Positions 28,437-39,880 of a DNA stretch of 64,000 nucleotides are shown here, piece after piece (the first letter of the stretch is position 1; each line of letters opens with the position of its first letter). The stretch is taken from the NCBI RefSeq assembly GCF_001905655.1, contig NZ_JMHT01000005.1:186001-250000 (forward strand). The letters run 5' to 3'. The stretch comes from Mycobacterium sp. ST-F2. Its GTDB lineage: Bacteria > Actinomycetota > Actinomycetes > Mycobacteriales > Mycobacteriaceae. The position numbers and the translations under genes are program-made. The notes beneath the pieces are model-generated. The model was not told the DNA's origin. It worked only from the letters and a program-made list of their open reading frames with translations, and searched no databases.

Positions 28437-29450
28437 ATGGCCACCAACAATCGCCGCCGCCGCCATCGCATCCTCGCCATTGCCGCGGCGGGTGCGGTGG
28501 CACTGCTGGTCATCGTGGTCGCCTTCGCGATCGTGGTATGGCTGCGTCAGCCCGGTGAGATCCCGGGGCCGACGCCGCCCTCGGCGCAGCCGCCGACGTC
28601 CGGTCCCACCACGAAGCCGTCGAAGCCGCGTCCGGCCTACCAGTCGGCCGACTGCCCCGATGTGCAGCTGATCTCGATCCCGGGCACCTGGGAGTCCTCG
28701 CGGGCGCTCGACCCGCTGAACCCGACGCCGTCGTTCCCGATTGCGCTGCTGCTGAACGTGAGCAATCCGCTGGGCCAGGAATTCGGCGCGGACCGGCTGG
28801 CGCAGTACACGGTGCCGTACACCGCGCAGTTCCATAACCCGCTGGCCGCGGACAACCAGATGTCGTACAACGACAGCCGCGAAGAGGGCAAGAACAAGGC
28901 CGTCGAAGCGATCACGCAGGTCAACGAGCGCTGCCCGCTGACCAGCTTCGTGATCATCGGCTTTTCTCAGGGCGCCGTCATCGCCGGCGACATCGCCAGT
29001 GACATCGGCAACGGCCGCGGACCCATCGACCAGGACCTGGTGCTGGGTGTGACGTTGATCGCCGACGGGCGGCGCCAGCCCGACGTGGGCAAGGACATCG
29101 GCCCGAACCCGCCGGGACAGGGCGCCGAGATCACGCTGCACGAACTGCCGCTCGGCATGCTCGGCCTCAACATGACGGGACCGCGCGTCGGTGGCTTCGG
29201 CGCACTCAACGACCGGGTCAACGAGATCTGCGGAAAGGGCGACCTGATCTGCGCCGCGCCGACCGAGGCGTTCAACGTCGTCAACCTGCCCAGCACGCTC
29301 GCCACGTTGTCGGGCAGCGCCGCGGGGCCGGTGCATGCCCTCTACAACACCCCGCAGTTCTGGACCCTCGACGGCCAGACCTCGACGCAGTGGACGCTCA
29401 ACTGGGCCAAGCAGCTGATCGACAACGCACCGCACCCGAAACACGGTTGA
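28437..29450 (+). CDS. Cutinase-like lipase/thioesterase Culp6 (Rv3802c-like)
   Basis: 337 residues. One N-terminal membrane anchor (about 14-36) is followed by a Pro/Thr linker and a cutinase-fold domain. The nucleophile motif GFSQG has Ser177. The conserved acid and histidine lie in the C-terminal third ([19 protein letters not shown]). Cysteines in SADCPDV and NERCPLT probably pair. The M. tuberculosis protein is an essential cell-wall-associated phospholipase/thioesterase linked to mycolate metabolism and inhibited by tetrahydrolipstatin. Placement directly before fadD32-pks13 supports the same role. Confidence 0.92.
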   Translation: MATNNRRRRHRILAIAAAGAVALLVIVVAFAIVVWLRQPGEIPGPTPPSAQPPTSGPTTKPSKPRPAYQSADCPDVQLISIPGTWESSRALDPLNPTPSFPIALLLNVSNPLGQEFGADRLAQYTVPYTAQFHNPLAADNQMSYNDSREEGKNKAVEAITQVNERCPLTSFVIIGFSQGAVIAGDIASDIGNGRGPIDQDLVLGVTLIADGRRQPDVGKDIGPNPPGQGAEITLHELPLGMLGLNMTGPRVGGFGALNDRVNEICGKGDLICAAPTEAFNVVNLPSTLATLSGSAAGPVHALYNTPQFWTLDGQTSTQWTLNWAKQLIDNAPHPKHG

Positions 29451-29477
29451 GCTACCGACGAGTAGAAAACCGGTGGG

Positions 29478-29499
29478 GCGATTTGGCCTGCCAAATCGC
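29478..29499 (+). terminator. Short hairpin between culp6 and fadD32
   Basis: GCGATTTGG (29478-29486) and CCAAATCGC (29491-29499) form a perfect 9-bp stem with a CCTG loop, 28 bp after the culp6 stop. It may act as a weak terminator separating culp6 from the fadD32-pks13-accD4 operon. An AT-richer stretch (29505-29540) follows and probably contains the fadD32 promoter. Confidence 0.5.
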
Positions 29500-29657
29500 G
29501 TCACCTAACATTAAGAGATAGCTAAGAGCACGGTCTTATCATTGGCTGTGGATCTTGGGGTGGCATATCGCTACTGCCCGGTACCATTTCCCGGGATTTG
29601 GCGTGACTGGCTGCAGACGATGTGGCCGGCGCGGCAGGCTGTGACAGGAGATTTTTG

Positions 29658-31544
29658 ATGGCGTTCCACAACCCGTTCATCAAGAACGGGAAGATCACCT
29701 TCCCGGACGGCGCCGGCATCGTGAAGCACGTCGAACGCTGGGCGAAGGTCCGTGGCGACCGGCTCGCGTTCCGGTTTCTCGACTTCTCCATCGAGCGGGA
29801 CGGCGAGGCCAAAGACCTGTCCTGGGCGCAGTTCAGCGCCCGCAACAAGGCCGTGGCCGCGCGCCTGCAGCAGGTCACCCAGGTCGGCGACCGCGTCGCG
29901 ATCCTGTGCCCGCAGAACCTCGAGTACCTGGTGGCGTTCTACGGCGTCCTCTACTCGGGCCGCATCGCCGTGCCGCTGTTCGATCCGTCGGAGCCGGGTC
30001 ACGTCGGCCGCCTGCACGCCGTGCTCGACGACTGCAAGCCGTCGGCCATCCTGACGACCACCGCCGCCGCCGAGGGTGTCCGCAAGTTCTTCCGTAGCCG
30101 GCCGGCCAGCGAGCGTCCGCGCGTCATCGCCGTCGACGCCGTGCCGGACGAGGTCGCGGTCACCTGGATCCCCTTCGACGACGTCGACGAGCACACGGTC
30201 GCCTACCTGCAGTACACCTCGGGTTCGACCCGCATCCCGACGGGCGTGCAGATCACGCACCTCAACCTGGCCACCAACGTGGTGCAGGTCGTCGAGGCCC
30301 TCGAGGGCGAAGAGGGCGACCGTGGTCTGTCCTGGCTGCCGTTCTTCCACGACATGGGTCTGATCACCGCGCTGCTCGCGCCGATGATCGGCCACAGCTT
30401 CACGTTCATGACGCCGGCTGCCTTCGTCCGTCGCCCGGAGCGCTGGATCCGTGAGATGGCGCGCAAGGAAGGCGACACCGGCGGCGTCATCTCGGTGGCT
30501 CCGAACTTCGCCTTCGATCACGCCGCGGCTCGTGGCGTGCCGAAGGACGGGAACATCGACCTGTCCAACGTGAAGGCCGTGCTGAACGGCAGCGAGCCGA
30601 TCTCGGCCGCGACCGTGCGCCGGTTCAACGAGGCCTTCGGCCCCTTCGGCTTCCCGTCCAAGGCCATCAAGCCGTCGTACGGCCTGGCCGAGGCCACGCT
30701 GTTCGTGTCCACCACGCCGTCCTCCGATGAGCCGACCATCGTGTCGGTCGATCGTGACGCGCTCAACACCGGCACCTTCGTGGTGGTCCCGGACGACTCG
30801 CCCAAGGCGGTCGCCCAGGCCGGCGCCGGCAAGATCGGCGTGGACGAGTGGGCCGTCATCGTGGACGCCGAGACTGCCACCGAGCTGCCCGACGGCCAGA
30901 TCGGCGAAATCTGGATCAGCGGCGCCAACATGGGCACCGGCTACTGGGGCAAGCCGGAAGAGTCCGTCGAGACCTTCCAGAACACCCTGAAGTCACGCAC
31001 CAGCCCGTCGCACGCCGAGGGCGCCGAAGACAGCGCCACCTGGGTGCGTACCGGCGACTACGGCGCCTACCACGACGGCGAGCTGTACATCACCGGTCGA
31101 GTCAAGGACCTGGTGATCATCGACGGGCGCAACCACTACCCGCAGGACCTCGAGTACTCGGCGCAGGAGGCCAGCAAGGCGCTGCGCGTCGGCTACGTCG
31201 CCGCGTTCTCGGTGCCGGCCAACCAGCTGCCCGACGAGGTCTTCGCCGACGCCCATTCCGGCCTCAAGCGTGATCCCGATGACAGCTCCGAGCAGCTGGT
31301 CATCGTCGCCGAGCGGGCACCGGGTGCGCACAAGCTCGAGACCCAGCCGATCGTCGACGACATCCGCGCGGCCATCGCGGTGCGCCACGGCGTCACCGTG
31401 CGCGACGTGCTGCTGACCGCGGCCGGTGCCATCCCGCGTACCTCGAGCGGCAAGATCGGCCGCCGGGCCACGCGTGCGGCGTACCTCGACGGCACGCTAC
31501 GCAGCGGCAAGGTCGCGAACGCCTTCCCTGACGACCTGAACTGA
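29658..31544 (+). CDS. fadD32: Long-chain fatty-acyl-AMP ligase FadD32
   Basis: 628 residues from the ATG at 29658, which has AGGAG 7 bases upstream. The earlier GTG at 29622 lacks this. It activates the meromycolic acid as acyl-adenylate and loads it on the N-terminal carrier domain of Pks13. ANL-superfamily motifs include [38 protein letters not shown] and the C-terminal hinge [21 protein letters not shown]. The FAAL-specific insertion that disfavours CoA ligation is expected near residue 350. Essential in mycobacteria. The next gene starts about 55 bp downstream in the same operon. Confidence 0.97.
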   Translation: MAFHNPFIKNGKITFPDGAGIVKHVERWAKVRGDRLAFRFLDFSIERDGEAKDLSWAQFSARNKAVAARLQQVTQVGDRVAILCPQNLEYLVAFYGVLYSGRIAVPLFDPSEPGHVGRLHAVLDDCKPSAILTTTAAAEGVRKFFRSRPASERPRVIAVDAVPDEVAVTWIPFDDVDEHTVAYLQYTSGSTRIPTGVQITHLNLATNVVQVVEALEGEEGDRGLSWLPFFHDMGLITALLAPMIGHSFTFMTPAAFVRRPERWIREMARKEGDTGGVISVAPNFAFDHAAARGVPKDGNIDLSNVKAVLNGSEPISAATVRRFNEAFGPFGFPSKAIKPSYGLAEATLFVSTTPSSDEPTIVSVDRDALNTGTFVVVPDDSPKAVAQAGAGKIGVDEWAVIVDAETATELPDGQIGEIWISGANMGTGYWGKPEESVETFQNTLKSRTSPSHAEGAEDSATWVRTGDYGAYHDGELYITGRVKDLVIIDGRNHYPQDLEYSAQEASKALRVGYVAAFSVPANQLPDEVFADAHSGLKRDPDDSSEQLVIVAERAPGAHKLETQPIVDDIRAAIAVRHGVTVRDVLLTAAGAIPRTSSGKIGRRATRAAYLDGTLRSGKVANAFPDDLN

Positions 31545-31599
31545 ACTCCTCTATCCCGGGCTCGAACTTCCCGTCCGGCGGCGAAAGTGAACAGTGAAA

Positions 31600-34500
31600 A
31601 TGACTGACACCGAAGACAATTCGAACGAAATCGACACTTCGCCGCAGGAGGGGCAGGCGCCCGCCCGGGCAAACGGCATGTCCGTGCCGGAGATGCGGGA
31701 GTGGCTGCGCAACTGGGTGGCCAATGCCACCGGCCAGCCGGCGGACTCCATCAACGAGTCGGTGCCGATGGTCGAGCTCGGTCTGGCGTCGCGCGACGCG
31801 GTCGCCATGGCCTCCGACATCGAGGACCTCACCGGCGTCACGCTGACGGCGACGGTGGCCTTCCGGCACCCGACCATCGAGGCGCTGGCGCAGGTCATCG
31901 TCGAGGGTGAGCCGGAGGAAGACACGGACGCCGCGAACGCCGAGGACTGGTCCCGCGACGCCGATGTCGATGAGGACATCGCCAACATAGCCATTGTTGG
32001 TCTGGCCACCCGCTTCCCGGGTGACATGAACACCCCGGACGAGATGTGGCAGGCGCTGCTGGAGGGCCGCGACGCCATCACCGATCTGCCCGAGGGCCGC
32101 TGGTCGGAGTTCCTGGCCGAGCCCCGGATCGCGGAACGCGTGGCCGAGGCCCGCACCCGCGGTGGGTACCTGTCGGACATCAAGGGCTTCGACGCCGAGT
32201 TCTTCGCGCTGGCCAAGATGGAAGCCGACAACATCGACCCGCAGCAGCGGATGGCGCTCGAATTGACCTGGGAGGCACTGGAGTTCGCCCGCATCCCGGC
32301 GTCGGCGCTGCGCGGCGAGTCTGTCGGCGTATTCGTCGGCAGCTCGACCAACGACTACAGCTTCCTGTCGGTCTCCGACCCGTCCATCACGCACCCGTAC
32401 GCCATCACCGGTACCGCGAGCTCCATCATCGCGAACCGGGTTTCGTACTTCTTCGACTTCCGCGGGCCGTCGATGACCATCGACACCGCGTGTTCCTCAT
32501 CGCTGGTCGCGATGCATGAGGGCGTGAAGGCACTGCGCTCCGGCGAGGCCGACGTCGTCGTGGCCGGTGGCGTCAACGCCCTGGTGACCCCGACGGTGAC
32601 GGTCGGCTTCGACATGGTCGGCGGCGTCCTGGCGCCGGACGGCCGCATCAAGTCGTTCAGCTCCGACGCCGACGGTTACGCCCGCTCCGAGGGTGGCGGC
32701 ATGGTCGTGCTCAAGCGCGTCGCCGACGCCCGTCGCGACGGTGACGAGATCCTCGCCATCATCGCCGGTTCGGCCATCAACCACGACGGCCGCTCCAACG
32801 GCATGTTGGCCCCCAACCCTGACGCTCAGGAAGCGGTGCTGCGCAAGGCCTACAAGGACGCCGGCATCGACCCCAAGACCGTCGACTACATCGAGGCGCA
32901 CGGCACCGGCACCATCCTGGGTGACCCGATCGAGGCCGACGCGCTCGGCCGCGTCGTGGGCCGTGGCCGCGCCGCCGACAAGCCGGCCCTGCTGGGTGCG
33001 GTGAAATCCAATGTGGGACACCTGGAGTCGGCCGCCGGTGCGGCCAGTGTCGCGAAGATGACGCTGGCGCTGTACCACGACAAGCTGCCGGCGTCGATCA
33101 ACTATGCGGGCCCCAACCCGTACATCGACTTCGACAAGGAACACCTCAAGGTCAACGCCGAGCTGTCGGACTGGCCGCGCTACAGCGGGCACGCCATCGC
33201 CGGTGTCTCCGGTTTCGGTTTCGGTGGTGCCAACGCGCACCTGGTCATGCGCCAGGTGCTGCCGAGCGACCTCGTTGAGCCGGAGCCCAAAGAGGTTGTC
33301 GCCGAAGAGAAGTCGTCGTCCGACGCGAACGCCGTCTACGTCGGCGGCGTCAAGATGGACGAGTACGGCGAGTTCGCCGATGAGCCGCTTGCGCGAAGAG
33401 ATTCAGACAGTGACGATGATTCCTTTGATTCTCGTGGTGACGCCGAGTTCTACGGCTACGAGACCGACGACGAGCCCGAGCTGCCCGGTCTCACCGAGCG
33501 CGCGCTGGAGCTGATCGAGGCCGGCCGCGCGGAGATCGAGTCGGCCGAGCCCGTCAAGCGCATTGTGCCGCTGGCGGTTTCGGGGTTCCTGACCTCGCGC
33601 AAGAAGTCCGCCGCCGCTGAGCTGGCGGACTGGATCGACAGTGAAACGGGCCGGTCCTACTCGCTGGAGTCGATCGGCCGCTCGCTGTCCCGGCGTAACC
33701 ACGGGCGTTCGCGCGCGGTGATTCTCGCCCACGACCACGACGAAGCCGTCAAGGGTCTGCGGTCGCTGGCCGAGGGCAAGCAGAGCCCACTGGTGCTCGC
33801 CGCCGACGGTCCGGTCACCAACGGCCCGGTGTGGGTGCTCGCCGGTTTCGGTGCGCAGCACCGCAAGATGGGCAAGAGCCTGTACCTGAACGATCCGATC
33901 TTCGCCGAGTGGATCAACAAGGTCGACGCGCACATCCAGGACGAGCGCGGCTACTCCGTCGTCGAACTGATCCTCGACGACGCCATCGACTACACCAACG
34001 AGACCTGCGAATACCCCATCGAGGTCGTCCAGACGGTGATCTTCGCGCTGCAGATCGCGCTCGGCGAGCTGCTGAAGGCCCACGGCGCGAAGCCCGGTGC
34101 GGTGATTGGTCAGTCGCTCGGTGAGGCGGCCGCCGCCTACTTCTCCGGTGGCCTGTCGCTGGCCGACGCCACCCGCACCATCTGCTCGCGCGCGCACCTC
34201 ATGGGTGAGGGCGAGGCCATGCTGTTCGGCGAGTACATCCGCCTGATGGCGCTGGTCGAGTACTCGGCCGAGGAGATCAAGACGGTCTTCGCCGACTTCC
34301 CGGGCCTCGAGGTGTGCGTGTACGCCGCCCCGACCCAGACCGTCATCGGCGGCCCGCCGGAGCAGGTCGACGCGATCATCGCCCGCGCCGAAGCCGAGGG
34401 CAAGTTCGCCCGCAAGATGCAGACCAAGGGCGCCAGCCACACGCAGCAGATGGACCCGCTGCTCGGCGAGCTGCTGGCGGAGATCCAGGGCATCGAGCCG

Positions 34501-37095
34501 CGGCCACTGGAAACCGGCTACTACTCGACCGTCCACGAAGGCAGCTTCCTGCGTGCCGGCAGTGACCCGATCCACGATGTCGAGTACTGGAAGAAGGGAC
34601 TGCGGCACAGCGTCTACTTCACCCACGGCATCCGCGCCGCCGTCGACAACGGGCACACCACGTTCCTCGAGCTGGCCCCGAACCCGGTGGCGCTCATGCA
34701 GGTTGGGCTCACCACCATGTCGGCCGGCCTGCACGATGGCCAGCTGATCCCGACCCTCGCCCGCAAGCAGGACGAGGTCGACTCCATGACCAATGCCATG
34801 GCTCAGCTGTTCGTGCACGGCCATGATCTGGACTTCCGGACGCTGTTCTCGCCGGCCAAGGACCCGGCCGTCGATTACGCGCCCATCCCGCCGACGCGCT
34901 TCAAGCGCAAGCCGCACTGGCTGGACGCCAACTTCACCGCCGACAGCTCGGCCATCGAGCCGGGCAGCCACGTCGCCACCCCGGACGGCCGGCACGTGTG
35001 GGAGTACGCCCCGCGCGGCGAGGTCGACGCCGCTGCACTGAGCAAGCTGGTGAAAGCCGCTGCAACACAGGTGCTTCCGGATGCCACGCTGACCGCTTAC
35101 GAGCAGCGCGCCATCCCGGGCGAGGGTGCCCGCCTGGTCACCACGCTGACCCGTCACCCCGGCGGCGGCACGGTGCAGGTGCACGCCCGCATGGGTGAGT
35201 CCTTCACGCTGGTGTACGACGCGGTCGTGAGCCGCGGTGGTGACGGCGCGGCTCTGCCGGTCGCCATGGGCGGCGCCGCACTCCCGGCCGCTGTCGGTGC
35301 AACGGTGGCCGAAACCGCTGTCGCCGCACCGGAACCCGAAGACGACGCGGCCATCCTGCAGGACGACCTGACCGCGGGCGCCGGCCTGGCGGCCGGTTTC
35401 AAGAAGTGGTCGCCGGACTCCGGTGAGACCATCGCGGACCGGCTCGGTGCGATCGTCGGTGGCGCCATGGGCTACGAGCCCGAGGACCTGCCGTGGGAGG
35501 TGCCGCTGATCGAGCTGGGTCTGGACTCGCTGATGGCGGTCCGGATCAAGAACCGCGTCGAGTACGACTTCGACCTGCCGCCGATCCAGCTGACCGCCGT
35601 CCGCGACGCCAACCTGTACGCGGTGGAGAAGCTGATCCACTACGCCATCGAGCACCGCGACGAGGTCGACCAGCTGGCCGAGGCACAGAAGAGCCAGACC
35701 GCCGACGAGATCGCCGCCGCGCAGGCCGAATTGATGGGCGGCGCAACGACTGTCGCCGAGCTGGAGGCCAAGCTGGCCGAGGCCGGGCATCCCCTGGCGG
35801 CCAAGGACGAAGCGCCGGCAGCCGCCGAGATCGCCACCGATGCGGCTGCCGCACTGGAGATTCCGCCGCCCCCGACGAACCCGTCCGGCCCGGCCGTCCC
35901 GCCGCCGCCGACAAACCCGTCGGGCCCGGCTGCGGCGCAGCCGTCGCAGAGCGCGACCGCCGCCGCTGCTGAGGTGCTGAACCAGAAGGCTGTCGCCGAG
36001 GCGCTGAATTCCGATGTGCCGCCGCGCGATGCGGCCGAGCGCGTCACGTTCGCGACGTGGGCCATCGTCACCGGCAAGTCGCCGGGAGGCATCTTCAACG
36101 TGCTGCCGTCGGTCACCGACGAGCAGGCCGAGAAGATGGCGACGCGTCTCTCCGAGCGTGTCGAGGGCACCATCACGGCCGACGACGTCAAGAAGGCGGC
36201 CAACATCGAGGAGCTGTCGACGACGGTCCGCGAGTTCCTGGAGGCCGGTGAGCTGGACGGCTTCGTCCGCATCATCCGCGCCCCCGAGAACGACGATCAG
36301 GTCCCGGTTTTCGTGTTCCACGCCGCCGGTGGCTCGACCGTCGTCTACGAACCGCTGCTGAACCGCCTGCCGGCGGGTACGCCGATGATCGGCCTGGAGC
36401 GTGTCGAGGGCACCATCGAGGAGCGCGCCGCGCAGTACGTGCCGAAGCTGCTCGAACTCAACGGCTGGGTCGACGGCAAGAAGGGCAAGCCCTTCATCCT
36501 CGCCGGCTGGTCCCTCGGTGGCGCGCTGTCGTACGCGTGCGCCGTCGGCCTGAAACAGGCCGGTGCCGACGTGCGATTCGTCGGGCTGATCGACACGGTG
36601 CACCCGGGTACGCCGATCGACACGTCCAAGGAAGGCACGCGCCAGCGCTGGGACCGCTACGCCAAGTTCGCGGAGAAGACGTTCAACGTGCAGATCCCGG
36701 CCATCCCGTACGAGGAGCTCGAAGTTCTCGACGACGCCGGCCAGGTGCAGTTCGTGCTGAACGCCGTCAAGGAAGCGGGCGTGGAGATTCCGGGCGGCAT
36801 CATCGAGCACCAGCGCACGTCGTACCTCGACCAGCGCGCGCTCGACGTTGCCACTCCGCAGGCGTACGACGGCCCCGTCGTGCTCTATATGGCGGAGCGG
36901 TACCACGATGACGCCATCACCTTCGAACCCGCGTACGCCACCCGTCAGCCCGACGGCGGCTGGGGTAAGTACGCCTCGGCGCTCGAGGTCGTGAATATCG
37001 GTGGCGAGCACATCCAGGCCATCGACGAGCCGTACATTGCCAAGGTGGGGGCGCACATGAGCGAAGCCATCAACCAGGTCCAGGCCGGGAAGTAG
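31600..37095 (+). CDS. pks13: Polyketide synthase Pks13 (mycolic acid condensase)
   Basis: 1831 residues from the ATG at 31600. A GTG at 31594 would add two. Domains in order: N-terminal ACP (carrier Ser64 in GLASRD), ketosynthase (Cys298 in DTACSSS, His434 in EAHGTGT), acyltransferase (Ser839 in GQSLGEAA), second ACP (Ser1310 in LGLDSL), and C-terminal thioesterase (Ser1638 in GWSLGG). It performs the Claisen condensation of the meromycoloyl chain from FadD32 with the carboxylated alpha-chain from AccD4/AccA3, giving the alpha-alkyl beta-ketoacid. An acidic Ser/Asp-rich patch (33390-33440) interrupts the KS-AT linker. A Pro/Ala-rich linker with [11 protein letters not shown] repeats precedes the thioesterase. 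Confidence 0.98.
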   Translation: MTDTEDNSNEIDTSPQEGQAPARANGMSVPEMREWLRNWVANATGQPADSINESVPMVELGLASRDAVAMASDIEDLTGVTLTATVAFRHPTIEALAQVIVEGEPEEDTDAANAEDWSRDADVDEDIANIAIVGLATRFPGDMNTPDEMWQALLEGRDAITDLPEGRWSEFLAEPRIAERVAEARTRGGYLSDIKGFDAEFFALAKMEADNIDPQQRMALELTWEALEFARIPASALRGESVGVFVGSSTNDYSFLSVSDPSITHPYAITGTASSIIANRVSYFFDFRGPSMTIDTACSSSLVAMHEGVKALRSGEADVVVAGGVNALVTPTVTVGFDMVGGVLAPDGRIKSFSSDADGYARSEGGGMVVLKRVADARRDGDEILAIIAGSAINHDGRSNGMLAPNPDAQEAVLRKAYKDAGIDPKTVDYIEAHGTGTILGDPIEADALGRVVGRGRAADKPALLGAVKSNVGHLESAAGAASVAKMTLALYHDKLPASINYAGPNPYIDFDKEHLKVNAELSDWPRYSGHAIAGVSGFGFGGANAHLVMRQVLPSDLVEPEPKEVVAEEKSSSDANAVYVGGVKMDEYGEFADEPLARRDSDSDDDSFDSRGDAEFYGYETDDEPELPGLTERALELIEAGRAEIESAEPVKRIVPLAVSGFLTSRKKSAAAELADWIDSETGRSYSLESIGRSLSRRNHGRSRAVILAHDHDEAVKGLRSLAEGKQSPLVLAADGPVTNGPVWVLAGFGAQHRKMGKSLYLNDPIFAEWINKVDAHIQDERGYSVVELILDDAIDYTNETCEYPIEVVQTVIFALQIALGELLKAHGAKPGAVIGQSLGEAAAAYFSGGLSLADATRTICSRAHLMGEGEAMLFGEYIRLMALVEYSAEEIKTVFADFPGLEVCVYAAPTQTVIGGPPEQVDAIIARAEAEGKFARKMQTKGASHTQQMDPLLGELLAEIQGIEPRPLETGYYSTVHEGSFLRAGSDPIHDVEYWKKGLRHSVYFTHGIRAAVDNGHTTFLELAPNPVALMQVGLTTMSAGLHDGQLIPTLARKQDEVDSMTNAMAQLFVHGHDLDFRTLFSPAKDPAVDYAPIPPTRFKRKPHWLDANFTADSSAIEPGSHVATPDGRHVWEYAPRGEVDAAALSKLVKAAATQVLPDATLTAYEQRAIPGEGARLVTTLTRHPGGGTVQVHARMGESFTLVYDAVVSRGGDGAALPVAMGGAALPAAVGATVAETAVAAPEPEDDAAILQDDLTAGAGLAAGFKKWSPDSGETIADRLGAIVGGAMGYEPEDLPWEVPLIELGLDSLMAVRIKNRVEYDFDLPPIQLTAVRDANLYAVEKLIHYAIEHRDEVDQLAEAQKSQTADEIAAAQAELMGGATTVAELEAKLAEAGHPLAAKDEAPAAAEIATDAAAALEIPPPPTNPSGPAVPPPPTNPSGPAAAQPSQSATAAAAEVLNQKAVAEALNSDVPPRDAAERVTFATWAIVTGKSPGGIFNVLPSVTDEQAEKMATRLSERVEGTITADDVKKAANIEELSTTVREFLEAGELDGFVRIIRAPENDDQVPVFVFHAAGGSTVVYEPLLNRLPAGTPMIGLERVEGTIEERAAQYVPKLLELNGWVDGKKGKPFILAGWSLGGALSYACAVGLKQAGADVRFVGLIDTVHPGTPIDTSKEGTRQRWDRYAKFAEKTFNVQIPAIPYEELEVLDDAGQVQFVLNAVKEAGVEIPGGIIEHQRTSYLDQRALDVATPQAYDGPVVLYMAERYHDDAITFEPAYATRQPDGGWGKYASALEVVNIGGEHIQAIDEPYIAKVGAHMSEAINQVQAGK

Positions 37096-37105
37096 TAGGA
37101 GAACC

Positions 37106-38680
37106 GTGACTGAAGTGTCCGAAACGCGCAGCCCTTCCACTACGGCTGAGAAGCTCGCCGAGCTTCGCGAAAAGCTGGAGCGCGCAGCCGATCCCGGTGA
37201 CGAGAAGGCCAAGGCGCGCCGCGACAAGAAGGGCATTCCCTCGGCTCGCGCCCGCATCCACGCGCTTGTCGATCCGGGCAGCTTCTTCGAGATCGGCGCC
37301 CTCTGCAAGACGCCGGGCGACCCGAATGCGTTGTACGGCGACGGTGTGGTGACCGGCCACGCCACCATCGACGGCCGTCCCGTCGCGGTGTTCAGCCACG
37401 ACCAGACGGTGTTCCAGGGCTCGGTCGGTGAGATGTTCGGCCGCAAGGTTGCGAAGCTGATGGAGTGGGTGGCCATGGTCGGCTGCCCGATCATCGGCAT
37501 CAACGACTCGGCCGGCGCCCGCATCCAGGACGCGGTGACCTCGCTGGCGTGGTACGCCGAGCTGGGCCGCCGGCACGAGATGCTGCGCGGTACCGTGCCG
37601 GAGATCTCGATCATCCTGGGCAAGTGCGCCGGTGGTGCGGTGTACTCGCCGATCCAGACGGACCTGCTGGTGGCCGTGCGCGACCAGGGCTACATGTTCA
37701 TCACCGGCCCGGACGTCATCAAGGACGTCACCGGTGAGGACGTGACGTTCGACGAACTCGGTGGCGCGGACATCCAGGCGCAGCGTGGCAACATCCACAA
37801 GGTCGTCGAGGATGAAGCGGCCGCCTTCCAGTACGTCCGTGATTACCTGAGCTTCCTGCCCGCCAACACGTGGGACGATCCGCCGATCGTCAACCCGGGC
37901 CTGGAGCCCGAGCTGACGCCGAGCGACTTCGAGCTGGACAAGATCGTGCCGGACGCCGACAACGCCGGCTACGACATGCACGACATCCTGCTGCGCATGT
38001 TCGACGACGGCGACATCTTCGAGATCGCCGACCAGCGTGCTCCGGAGATGATCACCGCCTTCGCCCGGGTCGACGGGCGGCCGGTCGGCGTCATCGCCAA
38101 CCAGCCGCTGTTCATGGCCGGTGCCATCGGCAACGAGGCCTCCGACAAGGCCGCCGGGTTCATCCGGTTCTGTGACTCCTTCAACCTGCCTTTGGTTTTC
38201 GTCGTCGACACCCCCGGTGCGCTGCCGGGTGTCGCCGAGGAGACGGGCGGCATCATCAAGCGCGGTGGCCGCTTCTTCAACGCCATCGTCGAGGCCGACG
38301 TGCCGAAGGTGACGTTCGTGATCCGCAAGGCCTACGGCGGTGGCTACGCCGTCATGGGCTCGAAGCAGCTGTCTGCCGACCTGAACTTCGCCTGGCCGAC
38401 CGCGCGTATCGCGGTGATCGGTGCCCAGGGTGCGGCGCAGCTGCTGGTCAAGCGCTTCCCGGATCCGACGGCGCCCGAGGTGCAGAAGATCAAGGCGGAC
38501 TTCATCGAGGGCTACAACGCCAACATGGCGATTCCGTGGACGGCGGCCGAACGTGGCTACATCGACGCGGTGATCCAGCCGCACGAGTCCCGGTTGCTGC
38601 TGCGCAAGTCGCTGAAGTTGTTGCGCGACAAGCAGAAGCACGACCGTATCGCGCGCAAGCACGGCCTGACGCCACTCTGA
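37106..38680 (+). CDS. accD4: Acyl-CoA carboxylase carboxyltransferase subunit AccD4
   Basis: 524 residues, GTG start with TAGGAG just upstream, 10 bp after pks13. The beta subunit pairs with AccA3 to carboxylate the C24-C26 acyl-CoA alpha chain used by Pks13. Carboxyltransferase signatures are visible: oxyanion-hole glycines in [13 protein letters not shown] and [13 protein letters not shown], plus [10 protein letters not shown] and [10 protein letters not shown]. The catalytic crotonase fold is duplicated in N- and C-halves. The C-terminus has the basic [21 protein letters not shown] helix of this family. Last gene of the fadD32-pks13-accD4 operon. Confidence 0.97.
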   Translation: MTEVSETRSPSTTAEKLAELREKLERAADPGDEKAKARRDKKGIPSARARIHALVDPGSFFEIGALCKTPGDPNALYGDGVVTGHATIDGRPVAVFSHDQTVFQGSVGEMFGRKVAKLMEWVAMVGCPIIGINDSAGARIQDAVTSLAWYAELGRRHEMLRGTVPEISIILGKCAGGAVYSPIQTDLLVAVRDQGYMFITGPDVIKDVTGEDVTFDELGGADIQAQRGNIHKVVEDEAAAFQYVRDYLSFLPANTWDDPPIVNPGLEPELTPSDFELDKIVPDADNAGYDMHDILLRMFDDGDIFEIADQRAPEMITAFARVDGRPVGVIANQPLFMAGAIGNEASDKAAGFIRFCDSFNLPLVFVVDTPGALPGVAEETGGIIKRGGRFFNAIVEADVPKVTFVIRKAYGGGYAVMGSKQLSADLNFAWPTARIAVIGAQGAAQLLVKRFPDPTAPEVQKIKADFIEGYNANMAIPWTAAERGYIDAVIQPHESRLLLRKSLKLLRDKQKHDRIARKHGLTPL

Positions 38681-38697
38681 TCTCTCGCGAGCTGACT

Positions 38698-38735
38698 CAA
38701 ATGTCCCCCGGCACACAGTGTTTGGGGGACATTTG
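38698..38735 (+). terminator. Terminator hairpin after accD4
   Basis: CAAATGTCCCCC (38698-38709) and its exact complement GGGGGACATTTG (38724-38735) form a 12-bp perfect stem starting 18 bp after the accD4 stop. A small ACACAGTGT palindrome lies in the loop. It likely ends the mycolate operon. Confidence 0.8.
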
Positions 38736-38837
38736 CGTCCGGCGGCCGATGTTTGCGGCGGGGCCATTGTGGGTAGTGCCAGATCGTCAGCGACGGTCGT
38801 CGCAGGATGACACTCTTCGTACCAAGGCGGTTGACGC

Positions 38838-39764
38838 ATGGCATTGACGGAATCGCGTAGCGGGCAGGCTCGAAACGGCGAAGCGGTGACCGACACCGAC
38901 GCCGGTGTGCTCCCGCCGGTCCCGGACCGAACGCGCCGCGCCTTCTGGTGGCTGGAGCGGTTCGCGCCGGCGATCGGGGCCCGCTGGGCCACCGAATTGT
39001 GGTGCACGGTGCCGGATGTCGACCTGAGCACCAAGATGCCGCCCGGTCTGCCGGACAGCACGCCACTGGAAGCGTCGTGGGACGGCCACCGCATCGCCGG
39101 GCAGTCGTGGGGCTCGGGTCCGCTCGTGTACCTGGTACACGGTTGGGGCGGGTGCCGGGCGCACATGGCGGTTTTCGTCAAACCCCTTGTCGCGGCGGGA
39201 TATCGGGTCATCGCCTTCGACCTGCCCAGCCATCACGACTCCGAGCCGGGAGCGCTGGCGCCGGGCCGCACCACCATCGTCGAGTGCGCGGAGGCGGTAC
39301 GGGCCGTCATCGCTCAGCACGGTCCGGCGCATGCCGTCATCGGTCATTCGCTGGGTGCGAAGTCGGCTGCGCTGGCCGCGGCGCGCGGTGCACAGACCGG
39401 GCTTTTGGTGTTCCTCGCGCCGATGGGCGACTTCACGTGGTACCTGGACGCCTTCGCTGAACGGCACAACTTCGGGCGGCGGATCCGGGATCGCCTGCAC
39501 CGGCGTCTAGATAGACGGCTCGGAATGCCGCTGCTGGACACCGACATCACCGCGTCGGCCGTGCACGCCGGCGACCGGCCGCTGCTGCTCATCCACGACC
39601 CCGATGATCCGGACAGCCCGTATTCGTCCAGCACCGAGATCGCCGAGGCCTGGCCGGGCGCGCGCCTCGAGACCACGAAAGGTCTGGGCCGGCTCGCGCA
39701 CTACCGGATTCTGCGGCACCGCCCGGCGATCACCGCGGGCGTCGATTTCATCGGAACACCCTAG
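38838..39764 (+). CDS. Alpha/beta hydrolase
   Basis: 308 residues. The hydrolase core has the oxyanion segment LVYLVHGWGGCRAHM, the nucleophile elbow GHSLGAK and the acid/histidine region LLLIHDPDDPDSPYSS ... GLGRLAHYRIL. The N-terminal ~60 residues are extra, with FWWLERFAPAIGARWA resembling the start of mycobacterial lipase/esterase-like proteins. No signal peptide is seen. It is separated from accD4 by a terminator, so it is transcribed independently. Substrate unknown. A role in lipid turnover is a guess from the neighbourhood. Confidence 0.85.
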   Translation: MALTESRSGQARNGEAVTDTDAGVLPPVPDRTRRAFWWLERFAPAIGARWATELWCTVPDVDLSTKMPPGLPDSTPLEASWDGHRIAGQSWGSGPLVYLVHGWGGCRAHMAVFVKPLVAAGYRVIAFDLPSHHDSEPGALAPGRTTIVECAEAVRAVIAQHGPAHAVIGHSLGAKSAALAAARGAQTGLLVFLAPMGDFTWYLDAFAERHNFGRRIRDRLHRRLDRRLGMPLLDTDITASAVHAGDRPLLLIHDPDDPDSPYSSSTEIAEAWPGARLETTKGLGRLAHYRILRHRPAITAGVDFIGTP

Positions 39765-39788
39765 ATCGCTGCTGGATTCGCGGCTCTG

Positions 39789-39831
39789 ATGTTCGCGCGG
39801 CGGATGCGAATTCCACCCGCCGCGCGAACAT
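39789..39831. terminator. Bidirectional terminator between convergent genes
   Basis: ATGTTCGCGCGGCGG (39789-39803) pairs perfectly with 39817-39831, a 15-bp stem with a 13-base loop, between the stops of the alpha/beta hydrolase (+) and the DUF222-HNH gene (-). It could serve both. Confidence 0.7.
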
Positions 39832-39880
39832 GAGGGCCAGGCTCACTATTGAGTTGTCAAGGTGCACAACGCTTTAGGTG

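Noticed and set aside
33403..37623. 1406-codon open frame antisense to pks13 and the start of accD4
   Set aside because: It mirrors the codon structure of the sense gene: high GC at third positions leaves the reverse frame free of stops. The translation is low-complexity Arg/Gly/Val/Asp with no family.
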